61,391 bases of DNA from Streptomyces actuosus (lineage in GTDB: Bacteria; Actinomycetota; Actinomycetes; Streptomycetales; Streptomycetaceae): positions 1-61,391 of the forward strand of contig NZ_JAFFZS010000042.1 of the NCBI RefSeq assembly GCF_016921115.1, read 5' to 3'. Position numbers and translations under genes: made by a program. Below the pieces are notes generated by a model that saw only the letters and a list, made by a program, of their open reading frames with translations, did not search any database and was not told where the DNA came from. Positions 9,311 through 19,761 of the stretch are shown here, in pieces (within the stretch, counting starts at the first letter, position 1; each line of letters opens with the position of its first letter).

Positions 9311-12300
9311 ATGGCGAGCAATGAAGAGAAGCTGCGGGATTACCTGAAAAGGGTGACGGCGGATCTCCGCCAGACTCGCAAGCGCCTTCATGACGCCGAA
9401 GCGAGCCGCCATGAACCCGTCGCGATCGTCGGCCTCGGCTGCCGCTTCCCCGGCGGCGCGGACACCCCCGAGGAGTTCTGGCACCTGCTCGCCGAAGGCC
9501 GCGACACCGTCGCCGGATTCCCCGCCGACCGGGGCTGGGACCTGGACGGCGTCCTCGACCCGGCGGGCGGCACCGGCACCACGTACGCCCGCCAGGGAGC
9601 CTTCCTCTACGACGCGCCCCTGTTCGACTCCACGTTCTTCGACATCTCCCCGCGCGAGGCCATGACCATGGACCCCCAGCAGCGGCTGCTGCTGGAGACG
9701 TCCTGGGAGGCACTGGAACGCTCCGGCATCGAACCGGGCACCCTGCGTGGCAGCCGGACCGGCGTGTTCATGGGCACCAACGGCCAGGACTACCTCGCCC
9801 TCATGCTGGGCCGGCCCGAGGAGTCCGACGGCCACCTGACCACCGGCATCACCGCGTCGGTGTTGTCGGGTCGGGTGTCGTACGTGTTGGGGCTGGAGGG
9901 GCCTGCGGTGACGGTGGACACGGCGTGTTCGTCGTCGTTGGTGGCGTTGCATCTGGCGGTGCAGGCGTTGCGGGCTGGTGAGTGTGATCTGGCGTTGGCG
10001 GGTGGGGTGACGGTGATGTCGACGCCGGGTGCGTTCGTGGAGTTCTCGCGGCAGCGTGGGTTGGCGTCGGACGGGCGGTGCAAGGCGTTCGCGGAGGGTG
10101 CGGACGGTACGGGGTGGGGTGAGGGTGTCGGTGTTCTGGTGGTGGAGCGGTTGTCGGATGCGCGTCGCAACGGGCATCGGGTGTGGGCGGTGGTGCGGGG
10201 CAGTGCGGTCAATCAGGACGGTGCGTCGAACGGGTTGACGGCGCCGAACGGTCCGTCGCAGCAGCGGGTCATTCGTGCGGCGTTGGCGTCGGCGGGGCTT
10301 TCGCCGGGTGATGTGGATGCGGTGGAGGCGCATGGCACGGGTACGCGGCTGGGTGATCCGATCGAGGCGCAGGCGTTGATCGCCGCCTACGGCCGGGACC
10401 GTGAGCGTGAGCGGCCGTTGTGGTTGGGGTCGGTGAAGTCGAACATCGGGCACACGCAGGCGGCGGCCGGTGTGGCGGGTGTGATCAAGATGGTGCTGGC
10501 GATGCGGCACGGCGTCCTGCCGCGCACCCTGCATGCCGAGGAGCCGTCCTCGCGGGTGGACTGGTCGGCCGGAGCCCTGGAACTGCTGCACGAGAACACC
10601 GACTGGCCCGAGGTGGGCGACCGGCCGCGCCGGGCCGGAGTCTCCGCGTTCGGTGTCTCCGGCACCAACGCCCACGTCGTCCTCGAACGGGCCCCGGACG
10701 AGCCGCCCGCCGACCCCGACGCGCCCGCCCCCGAGCCCGCGGCGCTGCGCCTGCCGTCCGGGACCGTGCCCTGCGTGATCACGGGCCGGACCTCCGCCGC
10801 GTTGCGCGAGCAGGCCCGCAGGCTCGCCGCGTTCGTCCGCGCCCGGCCCGGTGCCGACCCCGCACGTACCGCTGCCGCGCTGCTCACCACCCGGTCCGTG
10901 TTCGAGGAGCGGGCCGTCGTCCTCGGCGCCGGCCGAGAGGAGTTGCTGCGCGGCCTGGACGCACTGGCCGCCGGCCATGCGCGGTCCGGCCTGCTCACGG
11001 GCTCCGCCGGCACGGCGGGGCGCACCGCCTTCCTCTTCGCCGGACAGGGATCCCAGCGCCCCGGCATGGGGAGGGACCTGTACGACACCTACGAGGTGTT
11101 CGCGGACGCCTTCGACGCGGTGTGCGCCGAAGCCGACGCCGCTCTCGAACGCCCGCTGCACGAGGTGGTGTTCGGCGCGGACTCCGATGTGCTCGACCGC
11201 ACCGAGTATGCGCAGCCGGCCCTGTTCGCCCTCGAGGTCGCCCTGTTCCGGCTCGCGGAGTCCTTCGGCGTGCGCCCCGACGTCCTGCTCGGCCACTCCG
11301 TCGGTGAGCTGGCCGCCGCCCACGTGGCGGGCGTGTGGTCCCTGTCCGACGCCTGCCGCCTCGTGGTGGCCCGGGGGCGGCTGATGCAGGCGTTGCCCCG
11401 CGACGGCGCGATGTGCTCCCTGCAACGTGCCGAGGCCGAGGTGCTGCCCCTGCTGGAGGGGCGTGCCGACCGTGTGGGCGTCGCCGCCGTCAACGGACCG
11501 CGTGCCACCGTGATCTCCGGCACCGCCGCGGACGTCGAGGAGATCGCGGAACGGGTGAGGACACAGGGAGACCGCGTCACCCCCCTGCGTGTCAGCCACG
11601 CCTTCCACTCGCCGCTCATGGAACCGATGCTGCGGGACTTCCGCCGTATCGCGGAGTCGCTGGAGTTCCACCCGCCGCGGCTGACCGTCGTCTCCGACCT
11701 CACCGGCCGCCCGGCCGACCCCGAGGACCTGACCGACCCCGAGTACTGGGTCCGGCACGTCCGGCACGCCGTCCGGTTCGCCGACGGTGTCGGCGCGCTG
11801 ACCGGACTCGGCGTCACCCGCTGCCTGGAACTCGGCCCCGACGGCACCCTGACGGCCCTGGCGGCCGAGAGCCTGCCCGACCAGGACGGCCCACTCGTCG
11901 TACCCGCGCAGGACAAGGACCGGCCCGGGCCGCTCGCCTTCGAGAGCGCGCTCGCCGCCCTGCACACGCGGGGCGCGGCCGTCGACTGGGCCGGCCGTGT
12001 CACCGGTTCCGACGGCCCGGCCGCACCGGCGGAACCGCTGCCGACCTACGCCTTCCAGCGGAGCCGCGCCTGGCTGCCCGCCGGCCCCTCCGGCGCCGCC
12101 GGCATCCGGGCGGCAGGGCTGGGAGCCGCCCGGCACCCGCTGCTCGGCGCCGCCGTCGAACTCGCCGACGCCGGAGGCGTCCTGCTCACCGGACGCCTCT
12201 CCGCGCGGTCCCTGTCCTGGCTCGCCGACCGGGAGACGGCCGGCGCCGCGCTGCTGCCCGCGTCCGTCCTCGTGGAACTCGCGGTCCGGGCAGGCGACGA

Positions 12301-15300
12301 GGACGGTTGCACCGTCCTGGAGAGCCTGGCCCTCCGGGACCCGCTGCCCCTGCCCGAGCGAGGCGCCGTGCGCGTGCAGATCCTGGTGGGCGCGCCCGAC
12401 GACACGGGACGGCGCCGTGTGAGTGTCCACTCCCGGCCGGAGGACGACACCACCGACCAGCCCTGGCGCTGCCACGCCGAGGGCACCCTCACGGGCGAGG
12501 CCCGGCCCGCGCCCGGCCCGGCCGGCACCGAGATGTGGCCGCCCGAGCGGGCCGAACCGGTCGACGTCGACGACCTGTACGTCGAGCTGTCCCGGCGCGG
12601 CCACTCCTGCGGCGCGGCCTTCCGCGCGGTGCGTGCGCTGTGGCGCAGCGGCGGTGACCTGTTCGCCGACGTGGTCCTGCCGGACGGGCCGCGCGAGGAG
12701 GAGGCCGGCGCCTTCGCACTGCACCCCGTGCTGCTCGACGCCGCCGTCCAGGCGGCCGTGGGAACCGGGCCCGAGCCGGACCCGGGGCAGGTCCCGCTGC
12801 CCCTCGACTGGCGGGGCGTGACCCTGCACGCCACCGGGGCGCGCGCCGCACGGATGCGGATCTCCGGCGCGGGCACCGACCAGGTCTCCCTCGCCCTGAC
12901 GGACACTGCGGGACGGCCGCTCGCAACCGTCGACTCCCTCACCCTGACCGGTGTTCCCGCGGCCGGTCTCGCCACCGACACCCCCGTCGACGGGCTCTAC
13001 GCCCTGCACTGGCAGCCGGTGTCCGGCCCGGACGCCGACCCCGGCGGCGGTCACCCGGAACCCGGGGCATGGACGGTACTCGGCCCGGGTGCCGCCGACC
13101 TCGCCGCCCGCCTCACCGGCAGCGGGACTCCCGCCGGCGCCCTGCCCGACCTCGACGCCCTGCGCGCCGCGCTCGACGAGGGAGCCACCGCCCCGACGAC
13201 CGTCGTCCTCAGCCTCGGACCCGCCGATGGGGAAGCCTCCCACGCGACCGACGGCACGGCCCGGGACGGCCTCGCTCCCGGCGCCCACCCCGCCGACGGC
13301 GGCGAGGCTCTCGCCGCCGCGGCCCGCGACGCCACGGCCGCCGTGCTGACCACCCTCCAGGAGTGGCTGGCCGACGAACGCCTCGACGCCGCACGGCTGG
13401 TGGTCCTCACCCGGAACGCCGTCGCGGCCGGCCCCGACGACCCGGTACCCGACCTCGTCCACGCCCCCGTCTGGGGCTTGGTGCGCACCGCCCAGTCCGA
13501 GCATCCGGGCCGCTTCCTCCTGGTCGACCAGGACACCCCGGGCCACCTGCCCCCGTCCGCCGTCCGGCACGACGAGCCCCAACTCGCCGTGCGCGAGGGG
13601 ACACTGCTCGCCCCCCGAGCCGTCCGCGCACGTCGGCCCGCCGGGGAAGCCGTTCCGTTCGGCCCGGACAGGACGGTCCTGATCACCGGCGGCACCGGTG
13701 CGCTGGGCGCCCTCGCGGCCCGGCACCTGGTGAGGGCGCACGGCGTACGGCGGCTGCTGCTGGTCAGCCGCTCCGGCCCCGACGCCGCGGGTGCCACCGC
13801 CCTGCGCGAGGAACTGACCGAGCTCGGTGCTCAGGTGCGGGTCGAGGCGTGCGACGTCTCCGACCGGGCGGCGCTGGCCGCGCTGCTCGCCTCCGTCCCG
13901 GCCGGGCACCCGGTCGGCGCGATCGTGCACACCGCCGGTGTCCTCGACGACGCTCTGCTCACCTCCCTCACCCCGGACCGCCTGGCCGGCGTCTTCGCCG
14001 CCAAGGCGACCGCAGCCGTGCATCTGCACGAGCTGACCCGTCACCACGGCCTCTCCGCGTTCGTGGTGTTCTCCTCCGCGGCCGGTCTGCTGGGCAATCC
14101 CGGGCAGGCGAACTACGCCGCGGCCAACACCTTCCTGGACGCTCTCGCCCAGCACCGAAGGGCCACCGGACTGCCGATGACCTCGCTGGCATGGGGGCCC
14201 TGGGAGCGGATGGGCGGGATGACGGCCGGCCTCGATCCGACCGTCACGGCCCGGACGTCGGCCCAGGGGGTGATCGCCCTCTCCGCCGAGCACGGCATGT
14301 CCCTGTTCGACGCCGGCACCGCCGCCGACAGAGCGCTGCTGCTGGCGATGCGGCTCGACCCCGCCGTGCTGCGGTCCCGTGCCGAAGCCGGTGCACTGCC
14401 GCCGCTGCTCAGGGGGCTGCTGCGGGGCACCGTCCGCCGAGGCGCCGGCGCCACCGAGGGGCGGGGCGGCGGATTCGCCCGGCGGCTTGCGTCCCTGCCG
14501 CGCACCCGGCGCCGGCGCGCCGTGGCCGATCTGGTCACCGGCGAGGTCGCCGCCCTCCTCGGATACGACGAGAGCGGGGCGGTGAGCACCGGCAAACCGT
14601 TCAAGCAGCTGGGGTTCGACTCGCTGGCCGCCGTCAACCTGCGCAACCGGCTGGCGCAGGAGACCGGACTGCACCTGCCCGCCACCCTCGCCTACGACCA
14701 CCCGACCCCGGCCGACCTGATCGCCCACCTCGCGGCCGAACTCGGGGTGGACACCACCCGGCGCACCGACGCCGGCGACGCCCCCGTCCGGCCGTCCGCC
14801 GGCGCGGCCGACGACGACCCGGTCGTGATCGTCGCCATGGGCTGCCGCTACCCGGGCGGAGCGGACTCACCCGAGGCACTGTGGCGGCTGGTCGCCTCCG
14901 GCGCCGAAGGCCTCGGGCCCTTCCCCGCAGATCGCGGCTGGGACCTCGGTGCCCTGTACGACCCGGACTCCGACCGCCCGGGCACCACCTACGTCCGCGA
15001 GGCGGGATTCCTCCACGACGCGGGCGACTTCGACGCGGGACTGTTCGGCGTCTCGCCCCGCGAGGCGCTCGCCATGGACCCGCAGCAACGGCTTCTGCTC
15101 CAGACCGCCTGGGAGGTGTTCGAACGCGCGGGGATTCCGGTCGCCTCCCTCAAGGGCAGCCGCACCGGCGTGTTCGCGGGCGTGACCTACCACGACTACG
15201 CGTCCGGCATGCAGATGGGCACCGCGGGCAACGTGGCCGCAGGCCGCATGTCGTACGCCTTCGGCCTGGAGGGCCCCTCCGTCGCGGTGGACACCGCCTG

Positions 15301-18300
15301 CTCCTCCTCACTGGTCGCCCTGCACCTGGCGGCACAGGCCCTGCGCGCCGGCGAGTGCGGCCTGGCGCTGGCCGGCGGCGTCGCCGTCATGTCCCGGCCC
15401 GACCCCTATGTCGCCTTCAGTCGGGAGCGCACGCTCGCGGCGGACGGCCGGTGCAAGCCCTTCGCCGAGGACGCCGACGGCACCAACTGGGCAGAGGGCG
15501 TGGGCCTGCTGCTGCTGGAACGGCTCTCAGACGCCCGGCGCCACGGCCACCCCGTGCTCGCCCGTATCGCGGGCAGCGGCGTCAACCAGGACGGCGCCTC
15601 CAACGGCCTCACCGCACCCAGCGGCCCCGCACAACAGCGACTCATCCGCCAGGTCCTGGCCTCCGCCGGGCTCCGGCCGGCCGACGTCGACGCCGTCGAG
15701 GCACACGGCACGGGCACCCCGCTCGGCGACCCGATCGAGGCCCAGGCCGTCGTCGCCACCTACGGCCAGGGCCGCGAACGGCCCCTGTGGCTGGGGTCGA
15801 TGAAGGGCAACATCGGGCACAGTCAGGCGGCGTCGGGGGTCGGCGGCGTGATCAAGATGATCATGGCGATGCGGCACGGCGTGCTGCCCCGCACCCTCCA
15901 CACCGACCGGCCCTCCTCCCACGTCGACTGGTCCGCCGGAGCGGTGCAGCTGCTGCGCGAGGACGTGCCCTGGCCGCAGGGCGAGAGCCCCCGCCGGGCC
16001 GCTGTCTCGTCGTTCGGCATCAGCGGCACCAACGCCCACGTGATCGTCGAAGAGCCGCCCGTGGCCGGGGAACACCCCGTCCACAGCACCGACGCCCCGG
16101 TCGGCACCCGGAGCGCCGACGGCACCCCGCCCGGGGTCCGCATGCCCCCCGGAGGCATCCCCCTGCCGCTGTCCGCCCGCAGTCCCGAGGCGCTGCGGGG
16201 ACAGGCGGCCCGGCTGCACACCCTCCTCGCCGGCACGCAGGCGCCCCGCCTCCTCGACACGGCCCTGTCGCTGGCCACCACCCGGTCCGCGCTGGAGCAC
16301 CGGGCGGTGCTCACCGTCACGGACCACGACGAGGCCCTGCGCACCCTGACGGCACTCGCAGACGGCACCGCCCTCGGACCCGCCGCCCCGGCCCGTCCGC
16401 AGGACGGGCTCGCCGCCCCCGTCGTCACCGGCACCGTCGGCACCGGCACCGTCCCACCGTCCGTCGCACTGGCCTTCCCGCCCGCCGACGCCCGCTGGAC
16501 CGCGGGCGCGGCGGCCCTGGCAGACTCCTGCCCGGTGTTCGCCGAGACCCTCACGGCATGCGGGCGTGCCCTGTCCGCGCTGGTCGACTGGACTCCTGCC
16601 GACCTCCTGGCCGGCCGCACCGCCCCAGGCTGGCAGGACAGGCCGGAGATCGCCGGGCCGGTCGGCTGGGCGGTGGCCGTCGCGCTCGCCGCCCAGTTGC
16701 GCGCCTTTGGCGTCGAACCCGGGGCGGTCGGCGGGCAGTCGTACGGCGAGATCGCCGCCGCCTGCGCCGCCGGACTGATCCCGCTGGAGACCGGCGCCCG
16801 CCTTGCCGCCCACCACAGCGGTGCGACGGACACGGCGGTGCCCCCGGTCCGCTTCGACGCCGCCGAGGTGCCGCTCGCCTCCGCCGCGACCGGCGGCCTG
16901 CTCCACCCGGCCCGGGCGACCGCGGCCGACCAGTGGGCCGCCTCTCTCACCGAACCGCCCACCGACACCGCGGCCGCGCTGCACACGCTCGTCGACAGCG
17001 GGCACAAGACGATCATCGTCGTCGGGGCGACGGCCCCGGGCACCGAGGCGGACGCGGATCTGCTGCCGCTCGGCGGCCCGGACGGGCCGGACCTCATGAC
17101 GCTCCTCGCCCGACTGCACGTCCGGGGCGTCGAGATCGACTGGGAGGAGGTACTCGCCCCCACCGGGGCGAGGCGCGTGCCGTTGCCCACCTACGCCTTC
17201 GCCTGCCGCCGATACTGGATGGCGCAGCAGCCCGAGCCCACGGCCGACGGGCCCGAGCACCGGCACCCCCTGCTGGACACGTGCGTCGAACTGCCCGACC
17301 CCGGCGGCCTGCTGCTCACCGGCACCCTGTCCCGGGCGAACCTGCCGTGCGGTTCCGGCCCGGCGGCGACGGGACCGGTCGCCGTCCCCGGGACGGTCCT
17401 GCTGGAACTCGCCGTGCAGGCCGGGGACCGTGTCGGGTGCGACCGCATCGCCGAACTCACCACCCAGGCGGCTCTCGTGGTGCCCGAGGAGGACGAAGTC
17501 CGGCTGCGGATCACCGTAGGCGATCCCCGCGCGTCGGGGGAACGGCCCCTGCGGATCCACTCCCGGCCCGCAGGCGCCCTGCCCGGCACCGCCTGGGCCC
17601 TCAACGCCCGCGCCGTGCTGCGCACCGGCGAGACCCGGGCCTGCTTCGACCTGGAACTGTGGCCGCCCGCCGAAGCCGAACGTGTCGTCCTCGACGCGCT
17701 GCCCGCCCCCGAGGGGTTGCGCGGACTGTGGCGTCGTGGCGAGGACCTGTTCGCAGAGGTCGCGCTGACCGACACCCAGGAAGGCGGGAATCACGCGCTG
17801 CACCCGGCGCTGCTGGACACGGCGCTGCGCGCGCTGCCGGTCGCCGGGGAGAGCGGGTTCGGCGCTTCGCCGGTGCCCGACTCGTGGCACCAGGTGGCCC
17901 TGTACGCCGAGGGCGCCACAGCGCTGCGGGTCCGGCTGACCCGGACCGGCACGGACACCGTCTCCGTCGAGGCCGCCGACGACCTGGGCCTGCCTGTCGT
18001 GTCGGTCGGCGCGATCCGCCTGGCCCCGGGGGACCGCGCGCAGCTCACCGCCGCCTGCGGCGGCCCGCTGTTCCGTCTGGAATGGCCGGAGGCCGGGGGC
18101 GAGACGCCCCGGGCCAAGCCCCGCTGGGCGCTCGTCGGCCCCGATGCGCTCGGCGCCCGCGCCGCTCTGATGAAGGCCGGCGTCTACACCGAGGCCCACG
18201 ACGGCCTCGCCGCCCTCGCCAAAGCCCTCGACTCCGGTGTGCCCGCCCCCGAGGCCGTGCTCACCGGTCTGCCGCCGGTGTCCGACGACATCGCCAAATC

Positions 18301-19705
18301 GGTGCGCGAGACAGCCGAGCTGGCCGCCGAGTGGCTGGCGGACGAGCGGTTCGCCGACATGCGGCTGGTCCTCCTCACCCGTGGCGCGCTCAGCGCCGCG
18401 GACGGGCCCGAGGGACCGCAGGTCGCGGCGGCAGCCGTCTGGGGACTGATCCGCTCCTTCCACCTGGTCGCCCCCGGCCGGCTGGTCCTCGCCGACCTGG
18501 ACGGCGCACGCGCCTCCTGGCGCGCCCTGCCCGCCGCGCTGTCACTGCCGGAGCCGCAGCTGGCCGTCGTCCGCGGCGCCGTGCGCGTCCCGCGGCTGAC
18601 CGCCGTGCCGACGCGGGTGGGACAGGGCGGACTGCTCAGCGGGTCCGGGGACACCGTCCTCGTCACCGGCGCCACCCGTCCGGCCGCGGCCGCCGTGGCT
18701 CGCCACCTGGCGGCCGAGCGCGGCGTACGCCGGCTGCTCCTGGCCGACCCGGCACGGTCCGAGGCCCTCTCCCGGCTCGCGGCCGAGCTCACCGCGGCGG
18801 GCGCCGAGGTGAGCCTGACGGACTGCGACCTCACCGACCGCGACGCGGTGACCGCGCTGCTGCGCCGGGCTTCGGCCGGCCGGCCCACGGCCGCCGTCGT
18901 GCACGCGGCGCGGCTGCCCGAACCGCGCGAGGGCGCCGAAGCCGAACAGGAGACGCTGGAACGGGAGATGCGTGCGGCCCAGCACCTCGCCGAGCTGACC
19001 GGAATGCAGGACCCCGGCGCGCCCGTGCCGCTGCTGCTGCTGTCGACCGCGGCCGGCACCCTGGGCGCGCCCGGCCGCAGCGGCGAGGCCGCGCTCGGCG
19101 CCTTCCTCGACGCGCTCGCCCTGCGCCGCCGTGCGCAGGGCCTGCCGGGCGCGTCGATGGCGTGGGGCCGCTGGGACGCCGGCGGCAGCACGGTCGGCGG
19201 CGTCCCAGCGGGTGCCGCACCGCTTCCCCGGTCGGCGGGCCTGGAGCTGTTCGACGCCGCGTGCGCCCTCGACGTCCCGACCGCCGTCCTGTTCCGCCCG
19301 GACCCGGCCACCCTGGCCGGCCGGCCCGACGACGCGAGCCTGCCCGCGCCCCTGCGCGCACTCGCCGGGCCGCCGCCACGCCGCCGGGCGGGGGAGCGGC
19401 GGAGCGCGAGTGCCCTGAGCACGCTCCGGCGCCGCCTGGCCGGGCTGGAGGACGAGGAACGGGAGACCGTTCTCATGGACCTCGTCCGCGCGGACGTCGC
19501 GGCGGTCCTGGACTACCCCTCGCCCGAGGACGTCGATGTCACCCGGGCCTTCCGGGACATCGGCCTGAACTCGCTCACCGCCTTCGCGTTGCGCAACCGG
19601 CTCCGCGAGACCACCGGGCTGCGCCTGCCCGCCGCCCTGCTGTTCGAGGTCGACACCCCCGGACGGCTCGCCGCCCACCTCAGGGAAGAACTCCAGCGCC
19701 TGTGA
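9311..19705 (+). CDS. Modular type I polyketide synthase, two modules, last module largely inactive, no thioesterase
   Basis: About 3464 residues. The start is the ATG preceded by GAGGAAG; it gives a typical N-terminal coiled-coil docking helix (MASNEEKLRDYLKRV...) placed to take the chain from the upstream PKS. Module A: KS 9416-10690 (TACSSS, HGTGT, GHTQ), AT 11020-11960 (GHSVGE, HAFH, malonyl), DH 12120-13000 with the catalytic His replaced by Arg (ADRETAGAALLP), KR 13660-14220 (GGTGALG, LDD, NYAAAN; active B-type), ACP GFDSL. Module B: KS 14815-16050 with intact Cys/His/His. Its AT (16440-17220) is shortened, GHSxGE has become GQSYGE, and the HAFH segment is missing. Its DH (17260-18050) lacks the His and has LLDTALR. 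Its KR (18640-19200) has GATRPAA instead of GGTGxLG and loses the active-site Tyr. The ACP keeps its Ser (GLNSL). The protein stops right after this ACP without TE or docking tail, so it looks like the terminal, non-extending module. Confidence 0.96.
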   Translation: MASNEEKLRDYLKRVTADLRQTRKRLHDAEASRHEPVAIVGLGCRFPGGADTPEEFWHLLAEGRDTVAGFPADRGWDLDGVLDPAGGTGTTYARQGAFLYDAPLFDSTFFDISPREAMTMDPQQRLLLETSWEALERSGIEPGTLRGSRTGVFMGTNGQDYLALMLGRPEESDGHLTTGITASVLSGRVSYVLGLEGPAVTVDTACSSSLVALHLAVQALRAGECDLALAGGVTVMSTPGAFVEFSRQRGLASDGRCKAFAEGADGTGWGEGVGVLVVERLSDARRNGHRVWAVVRGSAVNQDGASNGLTAPNGPSQQRVIRAALASAGLSPGDVDAVEAHGTGTRLGDPIEAQALIAAYGRDRERERPLWLGSVKSNIGHTQAAAGVAGVIKMVLAMRHGVLPRTLHAEEPSSRVDWSAGALELLHENTDWPEVGDRPRRAGVSAFGVSGTNAHVVLERAPDEPPADPDAPAPEPAALRLPSGTVPCVITGRTSAALREQARRLAAFVRARPGADPARTAAALLTTRSVFEERAVVLGAGREELLRGLDALAAGHARSGLLTGSAGTAGRTAFLFAGQGSQRPGMGRDLYDTYEVFADAFDAVCAEADAALERPLHEVVFGADSDVLDRTEYAQPALFALEVALFRLAESFGVRPDVLLGHSVGELAAAHVAGVWSLSDACRLVVARGRLMQALPRDGAMCSLQRAEAEVLPLLEGRADRVGVAAVNGPRATVISGTAADVEEIAERVRTQGDRVTPLRVSHAFHSPLMEPMLRDFRRIAESLEFHPPRLTVVSDLTGRPADPEDLTDPEYWVRHVRHAVRFADGVGALTGLGVTRCLELGPDGTLTALAAESLPDQDGPLVVPAQDKDRPGPLAFESALAALHTRGAAVDWAGRVTGSDGPAAPAEPLPTYAFQRSRAWLPAGPSGAAGIRAAGLGAARHPLLGAAVELADAGGVLLTGRLSARSLSWLADRETAGAALLPASVLVELAVRAGDEDGCTVLESLALRDPLPLPERGAVRVQILVGAPDDTGRRRVSVHSRPEDDTTDQPWRCHAEGTLTGEARPAPGPAGTEMWPPERAEPVDVDDLYVELSRRGHSCGAAFRAVRALWRSGGDLFADVVLPDGPREEEAGAFALHPVLLDAAVQAAVGTGPEPDPGQVPLPLDWRGVTLHATGARAARMRISGAGTDQVSLALTDTAGRPLATVDSLTLTGVPAAGLATDTPVDGLYALHWQPVSGPDADPGGGHPEPGAWTVLGPGAADLAARLTGSGTPAGALPDLDALRAALDEGATAPTTVVLSLGPADGEASHATDGTARDGLAPGAHPADGGEALAAAARDATAAVLTTLQEWLADERLDAARLVVLTRNAVAAGPDDPVPDLVHAPVWGLVRTAQSEHPGRFLLVDQDTPGHLPPSAVRHDEPQLAVREGTLLAPRAVRARRPAGEAVPFGPDRTVLITGGTGALGALAARHLVRAHGVRRLLLVSRSGPDAAGATALREELTELGAQVRVEACDVSDRAALAALLASVPAGHPVGAIVHTAGVLDDALLTSLTPDRLAGVFAAKATAAVHLHELTRHHGLSAFVVFSSAAGLLGNPGQANYAAANTFLDALAQHRRATGLPMTSLAWGPWERMGGMTAGLDPTVTARTSAQGVIALSAEHGMSLFDAGTAADRALLLAMRLDPAVLRSRAEAGALPPLLRGLLRGTVRRGAGATEGRGGGFARRLASLPRTRRRRAVADLVTGEVAALLGYDESGAVSTGKPFKQLGFDSLAAVNLRNRLAQETGLHLPATLAYDHPTPADLIAHLAAELGVDTTRRTDAGDAPVRPSAGAADDDPVVIVAMGCRYPGGADSPEALWRLVASGAEGLGPFPADRGWDLGALYDPDSDRPGTTYVREAGFLHDAGDFDAGLFGVSPREALAMDPQQRLLLQTAWEVFERAGIPVASLKGSRTGVFAGVTYHDYASGMQMGTAGNVAAGRMSYAFGLEGPSVAVDTACSSSLVALHLAAQALRAGECGLALAGGVAVMSRPDPYVAFSRERTLAADGRCKPFAEDADGTNWAEGVGLLLLERLSDARRHGHPVLARIAGSGVNQDGASNGLTAPSGPAQQRLIRQVLASAGLRPADVDAVEAHGTGTPLGDPIEAQAVVATYGQGRERPLWLGSMKGNIGHSQAASGVGGVIKMIMAMRHGVLPRTLHTDRPSSHVDWSAGAVQLLREDVPWPQGESPRRAAVSSFGISGTNAHVIVEEPPVAGEHPVHSTDAPVGTRSADGTPPGVRMPPGGIPLPLSARSPEALRGQAARLHTLLAGTQAPRLLDTALSLATTRSALEHRAVLTVTDHDEALRTLTALADGTALGPAAPARPQDGLAAPVVTGTVGTGTVPPSVALAFPPADARWTAGAAALADSCPVFAETLTACGRALSALVDWTPADLLAGRTAPGWQDRPEIAGPVGWAVAVALAAQLRAFGVEPGAVGGQSYGEIAAACAAGLIPLETGARLAAHHSGATDTAVPPVRFDAAEVPLASAATGGLLHPARATAADQWAASLTEPPTDTAAALHTLVDSGHKTIIVVGATAPGTEADADLLPLGGPDGPDLMTLLARLHVRGVEIDWEEVLAPTGARRVPLPTYAFACRRYWMAQQPEPTADGPEHRHPLLDTCVELPDPGGLLLTGTLSRANLPCGSGPAATGPVAVPGTVLLELAVQAGDRVGCDRIAELTTQAALVVPEEDEVRLRITVGDPRASGERPLRIHSRPAGALPGTAWALNARAVLRTGETRACFDLELWPPAEAERVVLDALPAPEGLRGLWRRGEDLFAEVALTDTQEGGNHALHPALLDTALRALPVAGESGFGASPVPDSWHQVALYAEGATALRVRLTRTGTDTVSVEAADDLGLPVVSVGAIRLAPGDRAQLTAACGGPLFRLEWPEAGGETPRAKPRWALVGPDALGARAALMKAGVYTEAHDGLAALAKALDSGVPAPEAVLTGLPPVSDDIAKSVRETAELAAEWLADERFADMRLVLLTRGALSAADGPEGPQVAAAAVWGLIRSFHLVAPGRLVLADLDGARASWRALPAALSLPEPQLAVVRGAVRVPRLTAVPTRVGQGGLLSGSGDTVLVTGATRPAAAAVARHLAAERGVRRLLLADPARSEALSRLAAELTAAGAEVSLTDCDLTDRDAVTALLRRASAGRPTAAVVHAARLPEPREGAEAEQETLEREMRAAQHLAELTGMQDPGAPVPLLLLSTAAGTLGAPGRSGEAALGAFLDALALRRRAQGLPGASMAWGRWDAGGSTVGGVPAGAAPLPRSAGLELFDAACALDVPTAVLFRPDPATLAGRPDDASLPAPLRALAGPPPRRRAGERRSASALSTLRRRLAGLEDEERETVLMDLVRADVAAVLDYPSPEDVDVTRAFRDIGLNSLTAFALRNRLRETTGLRLPAALLFEVDTPGRLAAHLREELQRL

Positions 19706-19761
19706 CGCGCCGCGCGTCCCGGCCCCGGCACGCCCACGACATCCAAGGAGAACCACCACAC

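Noticed and set aside
8381..14728. Very long open frame on the minus strand across the PKS genes
   Set aside because: It mirrors real PKS codons in GC-rich DNA; the translation is low-complexity (G, R, Q, H) and contains no domain.
13069..19700. Long plus-strand open frame parallel to the second PKS
   Set aside because: Arg/Pro-rich shadow of the PKS frame; only its last part (from 19762) is a true gene, the KSIII-like protein.
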